From assembly GCA_022575985.1 (NCBI GenBank), contig JAKSXM010000288.1:6165501-6229500 (forward strand): a stretch of 64,000 bases of DNA. The letters are read 5' to 3'. Source of the stretch: Anagrus nilaparvatae (taxonomy: Eukaryota; Arthropoda; Insecta; Hymenoptera; Mymaridae). This document shows, piece by piece, positions 23,640 to 34,806 of the stretch. The notes under the pieces are model-generated. The model was not told the DNA's origin and did no database searches. It was given only the letters and a program-made list of their open reading frames with translations. Positions within the stretch are counted from its first letter, which is position 1. Each line of letters begins with the position of its first letter. The position numbers and the translations under genes were made by a program.

Positions 23640-24200
23640 TTTGGCTTTGCATGCAATTGTATACACGAGCGAGTGCAGACAGCATGCAAAAGTCGAACCC
23701 CATACTTTGTCTCGTGTTCTAAAACATAGTTTTACATATAATGGGCAAAAAAGCCGTCTCCCTAAGACAGAAAATAGGCTTTTTTGCCCTAAATATGTAA
23801 ATAGATATAATTTCTAGGGCAAAAATAGTATATTACGGTCCTAGGCCAGAAAAATAAAGAATGGCCCAAATCGCACGTAAATTACCTTCCGAGGCGAAGC
23901 CGAGGATGGTAAACTGCGATTTGGGTCATTCTTTGTTTATGGCCGAGGATTGTACAAAATTTTTTTGCAACTGTGGCGAGAAAATACGTCTTTGCCGGAC
24001 GCGCAGCGTCCGGGAAATACATACTTTCGGGCCGCAGTACAAAAAAGTCTATTTTCTACCCTAGAGAGACGGCTTTTTTGCCCATTATATGTAAAACTAT
24101 CCTATGTTTAAAAAATAGCTATTTTCGCCCCGCGACGCGATCGAAAAAATCGCATTTTCTCCCCACCGAGAAAGAAAAGTTGCATGTTATCCATGTGAGC
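23640..24200. mobile_element. Foldback-like repeat with about 70-bp inverted arms
   Basis: The stretch 23718-23785 (ACATATAATGGGCAAAAAAG, CCGTCTC, and on to AGGCTTTTTT) reappears in reverse complement at about 24042-24113. Between the arms lies the 200-bp repeat described separately at 23826. The three ORFs of 60-79 codons across this element are not supported as genes. Confidence 0.7.
23826..24021. repeat. 200-bp dispersed repeat, copy 1
   Basis: Nearly identical to 34807-35024. It starts AGTATATTACGGTCC and contains a hairpin formed by AAAGAATGGCCCAAATCGC and GCGATTTGGGTCATTCTTT around a CCGAGGCGAAGCCGAGG loop. Most of the few differences between the two copies change the amino acid in the shared 64-67-codon ORF, which argues against a selected protein. 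Confidence 0.85.
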
Positions 24201-25144
24201 AAAAATATATAATATTTTTGATATGCGTATCATCTTACATAATAAAAATATAAAATACAACTACAAGCACAATAAAATATAATCAATTTTAAACAAATAA
24301 ATCTAAACAATAATTCACACAGAGAAAAAAATAAATATAATATACACACCGTGTAATTTTTATTATAAAATAAAATAGTTACGTGAGTAAGTAAAATATT
24401 ATAATGAGTTATAAGTCACTTTTGTTTAATTCGCATGTTTGTGAGTATAAATAATAATAACAATAATAAGAGTATGTTAGTATAAAAATTAGAAACAGTA
24501 AAAAGAAAAAACATTCTCATCAGGAAGGAAGTAAAATTTAGGTGCCTTAGTTATATATATTATTTTCATTTAAATGGAAAGTGTTACGTCTTGTGGTATT
24601 ACAGTGTAAATGATAATTAATTCATTTAATTGAGAGATTTTATTCGAGTAAGATTCGAAAAAAATTGTGGAAAAAAAGTAAAAATTTTATGTGTTTGAAA
24701 CTGACACTTTGCGCAATTTTTATGGACATAATTTTGGGGGTTATTTTTTAAAACTGTATACGCTAATTTTAGAGAAATTTTTTTAAAAATGCGGAAATTG
24801 GCTATATAGCAAAATGAAGCTTATTTAAGGAATTTTTACCTTGGAGATATAATTCCTAAAAATTATATACCAAATTTCTATTTTTCTTATAGTCAAATTT
24901 TTCATTTGCACGCTCGCTGTCTGTAGAAATTAAATTGGATCAAACCCACATTGCATTTATATCGCAGCGAATATATTAAATCAGCATATTTTGGTTATTT
25001 ATTTTTGAAACTGTTGCTTCATCCATATAGAAACCATTTAGTATCATCGAGCCATTGTTTACATTAGGAGAAAAATTATAGGTTACAAATATTTTAGAGA
25101 TCTGATTGAACCCTTTTTAAAGAAAACTTCCCAATTATTTTTTT

Positions 25145-25370
25145 AACACGGAACATGTTCATTACATGGGGTATTTGAAAAAGTCTGGCTCGGCAGGGGG
25201 GGAGGGTAAAATGGACTTAGAATATTTCGATTTAGGGACTTAGAATAATTTTAGTTTATGGACTTAGGATAATTTATATTTCGGGATTATTATTGTAATT
25301 TCGGTTTTTGGATTTATTACTGTTATGAGTAAACATGTTCCATGATCGTTGGTTGTGTGAACACAAAAAA
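25145..25370. repeat. AACATGTTCC dispersed repeat, fuller copy
   Basis: Ends GGAACATGTTCATTAC and GAGTAAACATGTTCCATG enclose repeated GGACTTAGAATAAT units and a G-rich run. The same arrangement occurs at 42.12-42.44 kb, and a related fragment lies at 59.64 kb. Confidence 0.6.
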
Positions 25371-25412
25371 CCAGTTATAATTTATTATTTCTAATCTTTA
25401 ATAATAATATTA

Positions 25413-25705
25413 AGGCACTCAGACTCGTATCCAGAAAATTTTTGCGGGAGGGGCCAAAAAATTTCGGAGGGGGCCAGAACCTAATAAAATTAAAATTGAT
25501 GATTTAAATTTCTTAAATATCAATCAAAATTTAATTGTTTCTTATTTTTAATTGTTTATAAGCAATAATTGTTAATAAAAAATTAAAATTTTTTGAAATT
25601 GAGGTAAAAATTGGGTAAAAAATGCTGTTATTTTTTCAAAAAATTTCCATTTCGGGGGGGGGGGGGCATGGCCACCTTGGACCGCCCTCTGGATACGTGC
25701 CTGGG
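25413..25705. mobile_element. Small inverted-end repeat (CTCGTATCCAG / CTGGATACGTGC)
   Basis: Imperfect inverted ends about 16-20 bp long flank an AT-rich body; GGAGGGGCC and a run of G followed by CATGGCCACC lie just inside the ends. It looks like a decayed MITE. Confidence 0.5.
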
Positions 25706-25733
25706 TACTATAGTAAATGTGTTCTAATAACTA

Positions 25734-26003
25734 CACTGAAAAAAAAATCCGCTTGTAGCTAGCGAAATTTTTTTATTTCGTCAAACGATTGCAAGTGCGA
25801 CTTGAAACGTAAAGAAAATTTAAAACAAATGCTTTTCCCGCTTACTAGGGGTATGGTATAGATGCATCAGTATGGATGAGACTTGAGAAATTTTTTTTGG
25901 ATTTTCTTTACGTTCTAAGTCTTTGAGAAGAAAAAAAAATGCCGCTAGCCACAAGCGGAATTCCGTTTGCCGTTACCAGATTTTCCGCGGTTATTTTTCA
26001 ATT
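25734..26003. mobile_element. CACTGAAAAAA-family MITE
   Basis: It starts CACTGAAAAAAAAATCCGC after TA, with GCTTGTAGCTAGCGAAAT and CCGCTAGCCACAAGCGG near the two ends and the GATTGCAA / CTTGAAACGTAAAG arms. The right end (TTTTTCAATTTA) has decayed from the expected TTTTTCAGTGTA. Confidence 0.7.
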
Positions 26004-28629
26004 TATGTATTTTACAGTTTGTGTGAATAATTTAAGAAAGTTTTATCATAAGTAAAATTTTAATTTTTTGGCATATAAGCACGTTTTGAGACCCCAGGAA
26101 GCTAAAAAACCGGTTTTTTTAAAAAGTTTGTATGTTTGTGTATATGTACGTATGTAAGTATGTGTGTAACCAAAGATAATTCACAACCATTATGGTATTA
26201 AGACCTTATTTCTTTTTCAAAAAAACTCCTTTTTTTTAATTTGGGGTATAATACCTCATTTTTTTCTGTGAAAGTACTAATATTTGAAAATATGGTTTTT
26301 ACTCAATAACTTGAATTTGATAATTAATATTTAGAAAATTTTTGTCTCAAAGTTTTTAGCACCAAAATATTGCATGTACAAGTACAACTGGGAGACTTTG
26401 CCGACTTCTTCCCAGATTCTTACTGGTTAAACACACTCGTTTGTCCCAAACCATAACTCCCTTTTCAGGTATAACTTCAGTTTGGAACGAGTAGCCTAAG
26501 CAATTGGCCGCTGCCTTCCCACGGCCTAGGTTTATAATAATTAAATACTAATACTAGGAAGTTTTGACTTCATTTTAGAAATAGACTTTTATTAATAACT
26601 AAAATTTCACTAAAATCTTTTCAAAAAAATAATTATAAATAAAATACTGAAAATTTAACTAATATAAATTACAAAAGTTTATAAATTTATGCATACGAAA
26701 TTTTCTAATTAATAACAAATAGCCTATACGTAATTCATTAATTCGTTTTTATATTTCTATAAAATAATATTTTTAATAGTTAAAGAATTTATAATAAATA
26801 GGTACTTACCAATAAGTATATAAAAAAATTTTTTTATTTTGTCATAATTCATAAATATCATTTTACACACACACTGAGGTAACATTTTTTTTTTCGTTCG
26901 TTAAAAAGAAAACCAGGAAACTTTAAACGTAAATATTTTTTTTTTTTTTTAATTTATTGTAAATATATAATATGAAATTATTTATAATCTTAATAAAATA
27001 TGAAAAATTATTTAATGTTTGAAGCAATAATTTTTATAGACATTCGATTTTATTGTCAATTAATAATTTTTTGAAAATTGAAAGTGTAATTTTTTTAACA
27101 AATTTTTATGTTAATTTATTTAATTTATACAATTATTTTTATTTTATTTGCTAAGACTGTTAAAAGTTTCACCTTAAATTTTATTGAGTTTTCAAATAAT
27201 TTATGTTTTTCTTACAATTAGCCGAAGAGCCAGTGATGATAAATTTATCTAAGAAATTTAGCCTGAAATGTGTGCTTTATGGCCACTGAAAAGAAAAATT
27301 GAAATTTTTTGGAAAAAAGTTTTGTTTTTAATCGTTGAAATTGTTTAGAACCGAATTTCTAGTCCTATTTTCTTAGGAAAGGGTTCCCAACCGGGCAATA
27401 TGTTCTTTGATAATAGCAATCTCCGTAAAAACTAATTTTGTTATCAAAAATTATTAATTTCTCTCTTATAATATATTTCCTTCTTAGTTTCATAGTAACT
27501 CCATTCAGTGTAATCATTTTGTCTGACAGATTACTTTAAAGCTATCAGCAAAAAGTTAAATTTTTTTAGACCTTAAAAAAATGCAAATTACAATAAATAA
27601 AAATTTAATTAACAATAATCTGAATAACATCAAACGTTTAAAAAATATTAAATATTATATAAATGAAAATATTCCAATTAACCAAAGTACCATCATTTCA
27701 CTTTTTATTATAATATAAAATTATAAAATGCATGCAAAAATAAAACCATACAATAATCACGTAAAAGATGCTGATATATTATGTTTTATGTTTAAATAAA
27801 TCAGTGAAAGTTTATAAATCTAATATACACTGCTAAAATTTTTTTTACATATATTTTACTAACAACTTACTTACTTTTATTTAAATTTTACTATTATTTA
27901 AGTATATACCTAAACACATAAAACAAAAATTATGCTTATTCAAAAGGTCATTGAATTTATTTAATTACAAGTTTTAGGCACATAAATTTTTTAATTGATA
28001 ATAATTTAATATTTTTTTGTTCTTTATGTATATACTTACTTGTGGTTTGAATTTAATAAAAAAATTTTTTTAATATTAATTCTTTTTGAAAACAGTGTGG
28101 TTATAATCTATAATAATAAAGATCGTAAAAAAATTGATGATTACGTTATATTATAAATTATATAGGCTTTAAAAAACACTTGTCTTCCGTTTCCGGTATT
28201 CTTGTTATTATTATTGTAAGTTTTTTAATTCAAAATTATGTTTTTTAAACCTTTTTTTCTTGTAATTTGGCCTCTGAATTTGTAATTGCGACCTTTAGAT
28301 TGTAATTATTTATAAGTGAAAGATGAGAGGTTGACCTTAAGATAAGAATCAAGAAATTTTTAAAATGCTACTTTTTTTTTAGAATTATTTTCATAAAAAA
28401 AGACTTTTTACAGACACATTGATATTTTTCTTGGATTTTTTATTCGTAATTTATCATTATTGTATTATTATGCCAAATTGAATACATTTTTTAACCTTGA
28501 TAATCTTTTTACCTTTCGAAACTTTTTTTCGTCAATCCTGTTTTTTTTTCTACTTTTTTTTTGAAATATAAAAATTACGCAATTATTTTTTATTTTAAAC
28601 TTCAAAAAAAAAACTTTTTTTTGTTACAG
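26004..28629. other. AT-rich stretch upstream of the first visible Cep135 exon
   Basis: No further upstream exon recognised. An imperfect hairpin lies at about 26437-26493 (ACTCGTTTGTCCCAAACC facing GGAACGAGT). The last bases before 28630 are an AT-rich tract and TTACAG acceptor. Confidence 0.4.
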
Positions 28630-28909
28630 AATTTGCATAGAGCAATGTGCTGATTTAGAAAGACAAATTCGTTCGTTACATTTGGAGAAAGATAATCTAC
28701 AAAGGCAATTGAATTCTGCAATATTGGATCGTGAACATGCGATTCAAGAAAATCGTCGTATTCAAGATGATTTTGCATCAGTAACGTATGAAGTTAGACA
28801 ATTAACTAAAGAACTTGATGCATCTAAAGCTGAATCGGCTGATCTTAAGAGGCAATTACAAACTTATGTTTCGGAAGTTAGAAGAGCTGAAGATCTTTTA
28901 TGTCATAAA
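28630..28909 (+). CDS. Cep135: Cep135-like, first visible exon
   Basis: The acceptor TTACAG precedes 28630; one base completes a split codon, then ICIEQCADLERQIRSLH leads into heptad-rich coiled coil. The donor is AAA followed by GTAATT, phase 0. The TTG at 28682 is not a start; the frame is open to the acceptor. No ATG lies in the exon's frame before the coiled coil, so it cannot be the first coding exon. Confidence 0.88.
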
Positions 28910-31900
28910 GTAATTTTTTTTGTTTTGTTTTTTAAGGATTTTTGAACTTTTTAATTAATAAAAAAAATTTTTTTAGGAAAATGAGAGAAGTGATTTATTG
29001 AAACATTTTAGAGATTTAAGTCTTGAAGCAACAGTTTTAGAAAATAATAATCATAGTTTGGAAACTGAAGCTTCAGAAGCTAAAAATGCACTTCAATCAG
29101 CAAGAGGAAAAATTGATGATTTAGAAAGACAAATTACAGAACGAGATTGTTTAATTAGAGAATATGAACTTCAGGTTTGTATTTTAAAAAATTTTTAATT
29201 TTCAGCATTTTATTATATTAAAAATTATTTTCAGGTTTCTGAATTATCACAAAATGTAGCAAGCTTAGAAATTCAATTACATCAGCAAACTGAAATGAGA
29301 CATGAAACTGAAGAAGATTTAAGAGCTGCTAATGATTTATGCATTAATTTAGAACAGCAAAAAGATTGTTATGTCCAAAGGCTCGATTCCAACACAGATC
29401 TAAAATCTCAGGTATCAATTTTTTAGAAATCTATCAAAAATTTGTGAGAAAAATTTTTTTAATTTCTGCCCTTTTCTTCCTCACTATAAACAATTATTTC
29501 TTGTACATGAAAAATCGCGTAAATTTAAGATGAAACGTTTCATGTTTCAGTTTAAGAGTACTGGGTACGCGCAATGCTGTTTTAGGGTTTATTTTTTAGG
29601 GTTTTGAACTTTTTTTTTTAATTCAAGCGAGAATTTTATCACTTTCTTTATTTAATTTAAAATATTTTTGCATACAAATTTTTTTAATTTAATAATAAAT
29701 ACGGCCATAAGTTGTTGGACAAAATTTTCGAGTATTGAAATTCCATCTATAAAGCAAAACTTTACACCCTTGTTAAGAAAACTGCTATTTTTTTTTTTTT
29801 TTTTTAAATTAATTTAATTAAAATGAAAAAAATTAAAAATTTTTCAGTATGAAGCACAATTGGCTGCATTCAAATCAGAGCAATTGATTATTCAAGATCA
29901 AATACATAAAGATCATGTTAAAATTGATCATTTAGAAAAATTATTAGAAAAATCAAGGGAAGAAAACATAACGTTACATACTAATATTCAAGAATTAGAA
30001 AATGAAATTACAAGATTAAAGCGAAAAATAAATGATTTGGAAAGTAAATTGTAAGTATTGGTATTTTTATAATTTTTCACTTTTAGTTGATTTGTGGTTG
30101 TAATGCAAAAGTATATTATGGGTTTGAACTCAAAACGTAACTTTTTGTTTCAAAATAAATTTTATCCACAAATCAACTAGTTGGTTGTAAATCAATAGAG
30201 AAACTAAAATAATAAAATCAATTTAAATTATTTTATAGATGTTTAGAAACTTCAGATCTCAGGAAGTATCAAACTCAAGCTGCAGAATATAGTAAACAAA
30301 TTAGTGAACTAAAAAGACAAATAACAAATGAAAGATTTCATAGAGCTAAAAAAGATGAAGAATCATTCGGGTAAGAATCAATTATATATTAAGCTTTAAA
30401 TGTATTTGCACAAAATAAATTCATTTTAATTTATTCTATAAAGCACAAATTGTTCAAATTGTCACAAAAATGATTCTGATAATAAGGAAAATCATTCACG
30501 CACAAATTCACCTAAAAATTGTAAGTGTTATTCGCCACCTGCACATACGAATGCTTGTTATAACACTAATGGTTCAGCCAACGATGAGCATAACGAAGTA
30601 TCAGACAGGTAGAATATGTATATTTTCATTCGAAAATTTAGATAATTTTGTATAAGCGATCTGCAGTAATATATGTCAACGATGCCATAATCTTTTATAA
30701 TAATATTTAGAAATTAATTTTTTTTTAATATAAAATAAATTTATGATTTTTATAATTAATTAAGTTATAAGTTTTTTTGCACAAAAATATTTATATATAA
30801 TAAATTATATCAAACATAATATTTAAGTATAAAATTTTGACAATAAATTGTAAATAATTTATTATATAATTTATTTTTTTTCTTCATCTTATTCACAGTA
30901 TTTTTATAATATGCAATATATTTTATGTAATGTAAAATATTTGTTATAGTGAAAAATATACGCTTTTTTATATCTTTTTTAATAAAAACATGACTTGTAA
31001 TTTATTTTTTTTGCTGCCTAAAATACCTTTGAATCCAAAACTTTTTTTCAATTCAAAAAAAAGAAATAAATTTATTTTGCTTGCAGGTCACTTGTTTAAA
31101 TTATACTTTAATAAAAAGTTAAATAATTTTATAATAAATAATCAATCAAAAGTTATGTAAAAAAAGATTATTTAATTTCTTCGTTACTACAGATATCCAA
31201 AAATACTCATCAATCAACAGAAAAATAAAAGAAAAGAAAAAAAAGTTAATAATAAATCATCACCGTTAAATCAAAAACCATTGAAATATAAAATAAAAAA
31301 TAATAAAACAGTTATAACAAGTAAAAATCCTTCTTTAATTGTTCAAGTTTTAATCGATGATAATTCTAATTTACAAAAAGTTAAAGTAAAACATGTTGAT
31401 TTTCACTCAACTGATTTTCTTCATTCAGCAATTTTAGTTTACAGAGAAAGTGATTTATTGAATTTAAAAATTAATAAAGAAGATAAAAATTTTCAGTTTA
31501 AAGGAAACCACGAAAATTATTGCGAGATTCAAAAATTATTAAAACTAATTTTTAATACTTTTAATATTAATAAATCTCAAACAAAAAAATACAATCACAG
31601 TTGCCCAGAAATTCAAAATTTGACAGTTGATAATCATAAAATAAAAAATGATAAAAATAATAAAAATAATAAAAATAATCTTACAGAAAATAGTCCATCC
31701 AAAATACAAACTAGAAATGCTGAACTATGTAAAACTAAATCAAATGTAGAAAGCCAAGTTAATAGCAGTTCTAGTTCAGCGAATGATACTATTTCTGCTA
31801 TAAATAAATCATTAGAAAAAAAAATAAAATTAATTGAAACTGCAAAAAATGAGTTATCAAGAATAAGTAATGATTCAAAATGTAATTCGAATTTAAATGA

Positions 31901-32612
31901 AAGTAAAAAGTCTCTAAATAGTAGAATTGAAGAAACTGATTCCAAAAAAAGTAATGAAAGTTGCATTAATATCGATAAAACAAAACAATATGTTTTGGAC
32001 ATTTTAAAAGATATCCAAAATATTGCAAGAAACATCGAAGGAAATTTTGATATTTTAAAATGTGAACTTCAAAATAATACTCTTGAAAATTTTATAAATA
32101 ATCTTTCGAAAGAAAACTCAAAGTCGAATACTAGCAGTAGTTTACTTAGTATTCCTGAAGAAATTGTTGAAAATTTAAATTTAATGAATAATAAAAGTGC
32201 ATCGTTAAATTCAAATGATATCGATACAGAATTATCTTTACCATTTAGTAATATTAGTAATAAAAGCTTTCAAGTAGATTCTAGAGATATTATTGTTTCA
32301 TCTACCCCATCGAAAAAAGATTTCTCTGTTAATACTAATACTCTTTCGAGCAGTACAAAAGAAAAAAGAAAAAATAATAATAAATCAATAAATCTAACTC
32401 AAGAATCAACAAGTAAATCACCTGAAAAAGTATTATGTTATGAATCAAAAATTAAAAACAATAAAAATAAATTAGGAGTAAATAATAAACAAAATAAAAT
32501 TTTTCAAAATTTAAATAAATCAAATTATTGCAATGATATTAACATTTTACAAAAAGAAATTGATCATTTACGTAATGAAATCCTTTGTGATATTATTAAT
32601 TCTCATAGTTAA
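28630..32612 (+). CDS. Cep135: Cep135/TSGA10-family centriolar coiled-coil protein, 3' seven exons
   Basis: Seven exons (28630-28909, 28977-29174, 29235-29411, 29848-30050, 30239-30370, 30444-30608, 31193-32612) join with matching phases at GT-AG borders into 857 residues plus a split first codon. Residues 1 to about 330 are continuous coiled coil with Cep135/TSGA10 signatures: ENRRIQDDFASVTYEVRQL, LKRQLQTYVSEVRRAEDLL, ENERSDLLKHFRDLSLEA, LENNNHSLETEA and KRQITNERF. Cep135 (Bld10 in flies) builds the centriole cartwheel and links it to the microtubule wall; TSGA10 is its vertebrate paralogue, and I favour Cep135 from the wording. The exon at 28630 begins mid-codon, so 5' exons must exist but are not visible, and the N-terminal Cep135 region is absent from the window. 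The last exon adds a long Asn/Lys/Ser-rich tail not usual for the family. The gene lies upstream of, and in the same direction as, the BTB gene. Confidence 0.86.
28977..29174 (+). CDS. Cep135: Cep135-like, coiled-coil exon
   Basis: 66 codons, phase 0 on both sides, bounded by TTTTAG and CAG followed by GTTTGT. It encodes the most recognisable stretch, ENERSDLLKHFRDLSLEA through LETEASEAKNALQSA. The preceding intron is only 67 bases. Confidence 0.9.
29235..29411 (+). CDS. Cep135: Cep135-like, coiled-coil exon
   Basis: 59 codons, phase 0 on both sides (TTTTCAG acceptor; CAG followed by GTATCA). Starts VSELSQNVASLEIQLHQQ and includes LRAANDLCINLEQQKD, which corresponds to the LxxxRELCxKLxxxKE stretch of the family. 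It is absent from a simple long-ORF scan because it is short. Confidence 0.9.
29848..30050 (+). CDS. Cep135: Cep135-like, coiled-coil exon
   Basis: 67 codons plus two bases. Starts YEAQLAAFKSEQLIIQDQ after TTTTTCAG and ends in NDLESK plus a split Leu codon; the donor is TT followed by GTAAGT. The intron before it (436 bases) is the longest between the five core exons and shows no other feature. Confidence 0.9.
30239..30370 (+). CDS. Cep135: Cep135-like, end of conserved coiled coil
   Basis: Completes the split Leu codon, then CLETSDLRKYQTQAAEYSK and KRQITNERFHRAKKDEESF, the family's closing motif. Ends in a split Gly codon before GTAAGA. In related proteins the chain ends soon after this point. 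Confidence 0.88.
30444..30608 (+). CDS. Cep135: Cep135-like, Cys/Asn-rich linker exon
   Basis: Completes the Gly codon and encodes TNCSNCHKNDSDNKENHS, then KNCKCYSPPAHTNACYN. Two CxxC/CxC clusters stand out in an otherwise Cys-poor protein, but no known zinc-binding fold is evident. The donor AG followed by GTAGAA is weaker than the others but keeps the frame. Confidence 0.75.
31193..32612 (+). CDS. Cep135: Cep135-like, long low-complexity 3' exon
   Basis: A stop-free stretch of over 470 codons opened by a TTACTACAG acceptor; the split Arg codon matches the previous exon. Its first in-frame ATG is at about 32183, far into the frame, so it must be joined by splicing rather than being a separate gene. 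The first 110 residues (VITSKNPSLIVQVLIDD, DFHSTDFLHSAILVYRESD) look like an ordered region; the rest is Asn/Ser/Lys-rich with a short final helix (INILQKEIDHLRNEILCD). I know no domain in it. The 133-codon antisense ORF is a shadow. Confidence 0.78.
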
Positions 32613-32653
32613 TTGTACAAATATTCTGATTATTTAAATTAAATGTACTAAAA

Positions 32654-32659
32654 AATAAA
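32654..32659 (+). terminator. Candidate poly(A) signal of the Cep135-like gene
   Basis: AATAAA 42 bases after the TAA stop at 32610-32612; position fits, but AT-rich sequence makes chance hits common. Confidence 0.45.
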
Positions 32660-33217
32660 AGAAAGATGAACTTACCTGATGCTGTATTACTTGCAAAGTA
32701 CAAATTTATTCCTGTTCCACGATCCTAGTTTTGAAAGTTCGAGATTTAGAGCATATGAAATTGACTAATTTGACTAAATTGACTATTTGTCAATATCGCT
32801 CATCTATAATGAAATTGCAAGTAGGTAAAATTTTTTAATTAAACATATAGGTATAAGCATTTCGCAATATTCTGATAATATACCTATTTATACCAGAGTT
32901 TCTGTATAGGAGTTCAAACTTTTTTAATTTTAAAATAAGCTTATATAAGCGATAAGAATGAATTATTGATGATAAAATAAATTGGTAACATTATATTCTT
33001 TTTTTTTTTTTTAAATATTAACTTATAACATTGTAACGTATACTTACATGTATTTTTATAAATAGATATCATATCGCAATGTCCAAGAATCCGATAATTT
33101 AATATATTAATAGATTTATAAAGTCGTCTTTTTTATATTTGAGATTAATTTAAATAATGACCAAGTATATTTACAGTATTTTTTTTCTTTTTTAATTAGT
33201 TTATATTTAACCTAAAA
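32660..33217. other. Intergenic, presumably promoter of the BTB-BACK gene
   Basis: About 550 AT-rich bases between the two plus-strand genes. No distinct core promoter motif can be told apart from the background. Confidence 0.3.
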
Positions 33218-34214
33218 ATGGCATCTACTAGTAATAAGTGGCAGTATGATCAACAAACTTTACAAAATCGAAGTACTTATATTCTTAACAATAAACTATG
33301 GTAATTTGCATTATTATAGTGGTTTCAATTGTTAATTTTTTATAAATTTCTGTAAATTTTTAAGGTGTGATTGCAAATTCATTATTGGTGAAGATGAAAA
33401 TAATCAAGAAATAATTGAAGCTCATAAAATATTTTTATCTATGTTTAGTCCTGTTTTTGCAAAAATTTTTTTTACTGATAATAATGCAGAAAATTCAAAC
33501 TTAGTAACCATTAATGATATAAATCCTTCGACATTTAAATTAATGCTTAAGTATATTTATGGTGAGTCTTGTTTAAAATTTAAATATTTTAATCAAGCAT
33601 TAGATTTATATTCGTGTGCAAAAAAATTTGAAATAAATATTTTATTAAAAAAATGCGTAGAGTATTTAAGAGAAAATTTAGAGTATTCAAATAAGAATGT
33701 ATTTCAGATTTATGAATTTGCAATTATTCACCAAGAACTCGATATTATTAATGATTGTTTAGAAATAATGAAAGTTGATACACAAGTAATATTAAATTAT
33801 GATAGTTGGCGTTATGTTAATTTAGATACAGTAATAACATTACTTGATTTAAATGATTTAAATATATCATCTGAACGAGTTTTATTTGATGCATTAGAAA
33901 AATATGCTAAAACACAATGTAGAAAAAACTCATTAGATTTATACGATGAAAATAATTTAAAATCAATCATTGGTAATGCATTAACAAAGATAAGATTTTT
34001 AACATTAACAAGGCAAGAATTTGTCGAAGGACCAGCGAGATCATTATTATTATCAAAAAATGAATTAGAATCATTATCTGTAAATATATTGTCAAAAAAT
34101 AAAATTGAACCATTGCCTCCTGGATTTTCTAATAGTAAAATTAAGAGAAGAATTTCTACATATTTGCTTAAAATTGAACATGAAAGAAGGCAAAAAGAAA
34201 TTGAGTCAATATGA
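33218..34214 (+). CDS. BTB-BACK domain protein without PHR domain
   Basis: Two exons, 33218-33300 and 33365-34214, encode 310 residues. The start is ATG 33218, the first in frame. The 64-base intron splits a Trp codon and joins NNKLW to CDCKFIIGEDE, which restores the opening of the BTB/POZ fold. BTB spans about residues 27-130 (AHKIFLSMFSPVFAKIFF, LMLKYIYGESCLKF), BACK about 135-240 (ISSERVLFDALEKYAK, ALTKIRFLTLTRQEFVEGPA). This matches the BTBD1/2/3/6 group, which act as Cullin-3 ubiquitin-ligase adaptors, but those continue into a C-terminal PHR domain. Here the chain ends 70 residues after the BACK core with a charged helix (KIEHERRQKEIESI). Either a lineage-specific shortened paralogue or a gene that lost its 3' exons; the clean stop and poly(A) signal favour the former. 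Function inferred from family only. Confidence 0.9.
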
Positions 34215-34239
34215 AGATTTTAAATTATTTTTGTATAAA

Positions 34240-34245
34240 AATAAA
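34240..34245 (+). terminator. Candidate poly(A) signal of the BTB-BACK gene
   Basis: AATAAA 26 bases past the TGA stop; a second one lies near 34295. Confidence 0.45.
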
Positions 34246-34806
34246 GTACTTATTAAAATTTAAGTACATTATAAATATATAAGTAAGTTATAAATAAAGT
34301 ACTTATTAAAATTAAAGATTTTTATTATTATTGATCAGATTTTTTCTAATTTGAATTTTGCTTATTAATTAGCTAAGTTTTTAGCAATAAGATACTTTTA
34401 TAATTTGGTGGCATTTAAACTATTGATTTTTTTTTTAAAAATGAAATTAACTTACCTTCCCTGGATATTGACTAAATTTTAATTATTTAAAAATATTTGA
34501 TTCAAGAATGGAAAGTTTGCCTCAATGTTATGAAATTCGCTTAATTGAGAAAAAACAATTTTTTAATTAACAAAATTTTATGCTGAATTTTTTGATTACT
34601 ATAAAGTCTGCTTTACAATTTAAAAAAGTAATTTAAATGTTTATTATTATAAGCATTATAATTATGAACTTATTAACAAAGCTTAAAAAAAAAAAACAGT
34701 ATAGCAGAACTATGAGTAGAGCTAATTTTTGTGAAAATTTGTATTGACATATTTAAAAAAAATTATAGCTTAGGGAAATACTTTTAATTGATTCAATAGT
34801 TTAAAA

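Noticed and set aside
23861..24064. Conserved 64-67-codon ORF shared with 34843-35037 (MAQI.RKLPSEAKPRMV)
   Set aside because: The similarity is due to repeat copies; five of the few base differences within the ORF change the residue, so there is no sign of selection on the protein.
31634..32035. 133-codon minus-strand ORF
   Set aside because: Antisense to the Asn/Lys-rich Cep135 exon; hydrophobic composition is the complement of that bias.
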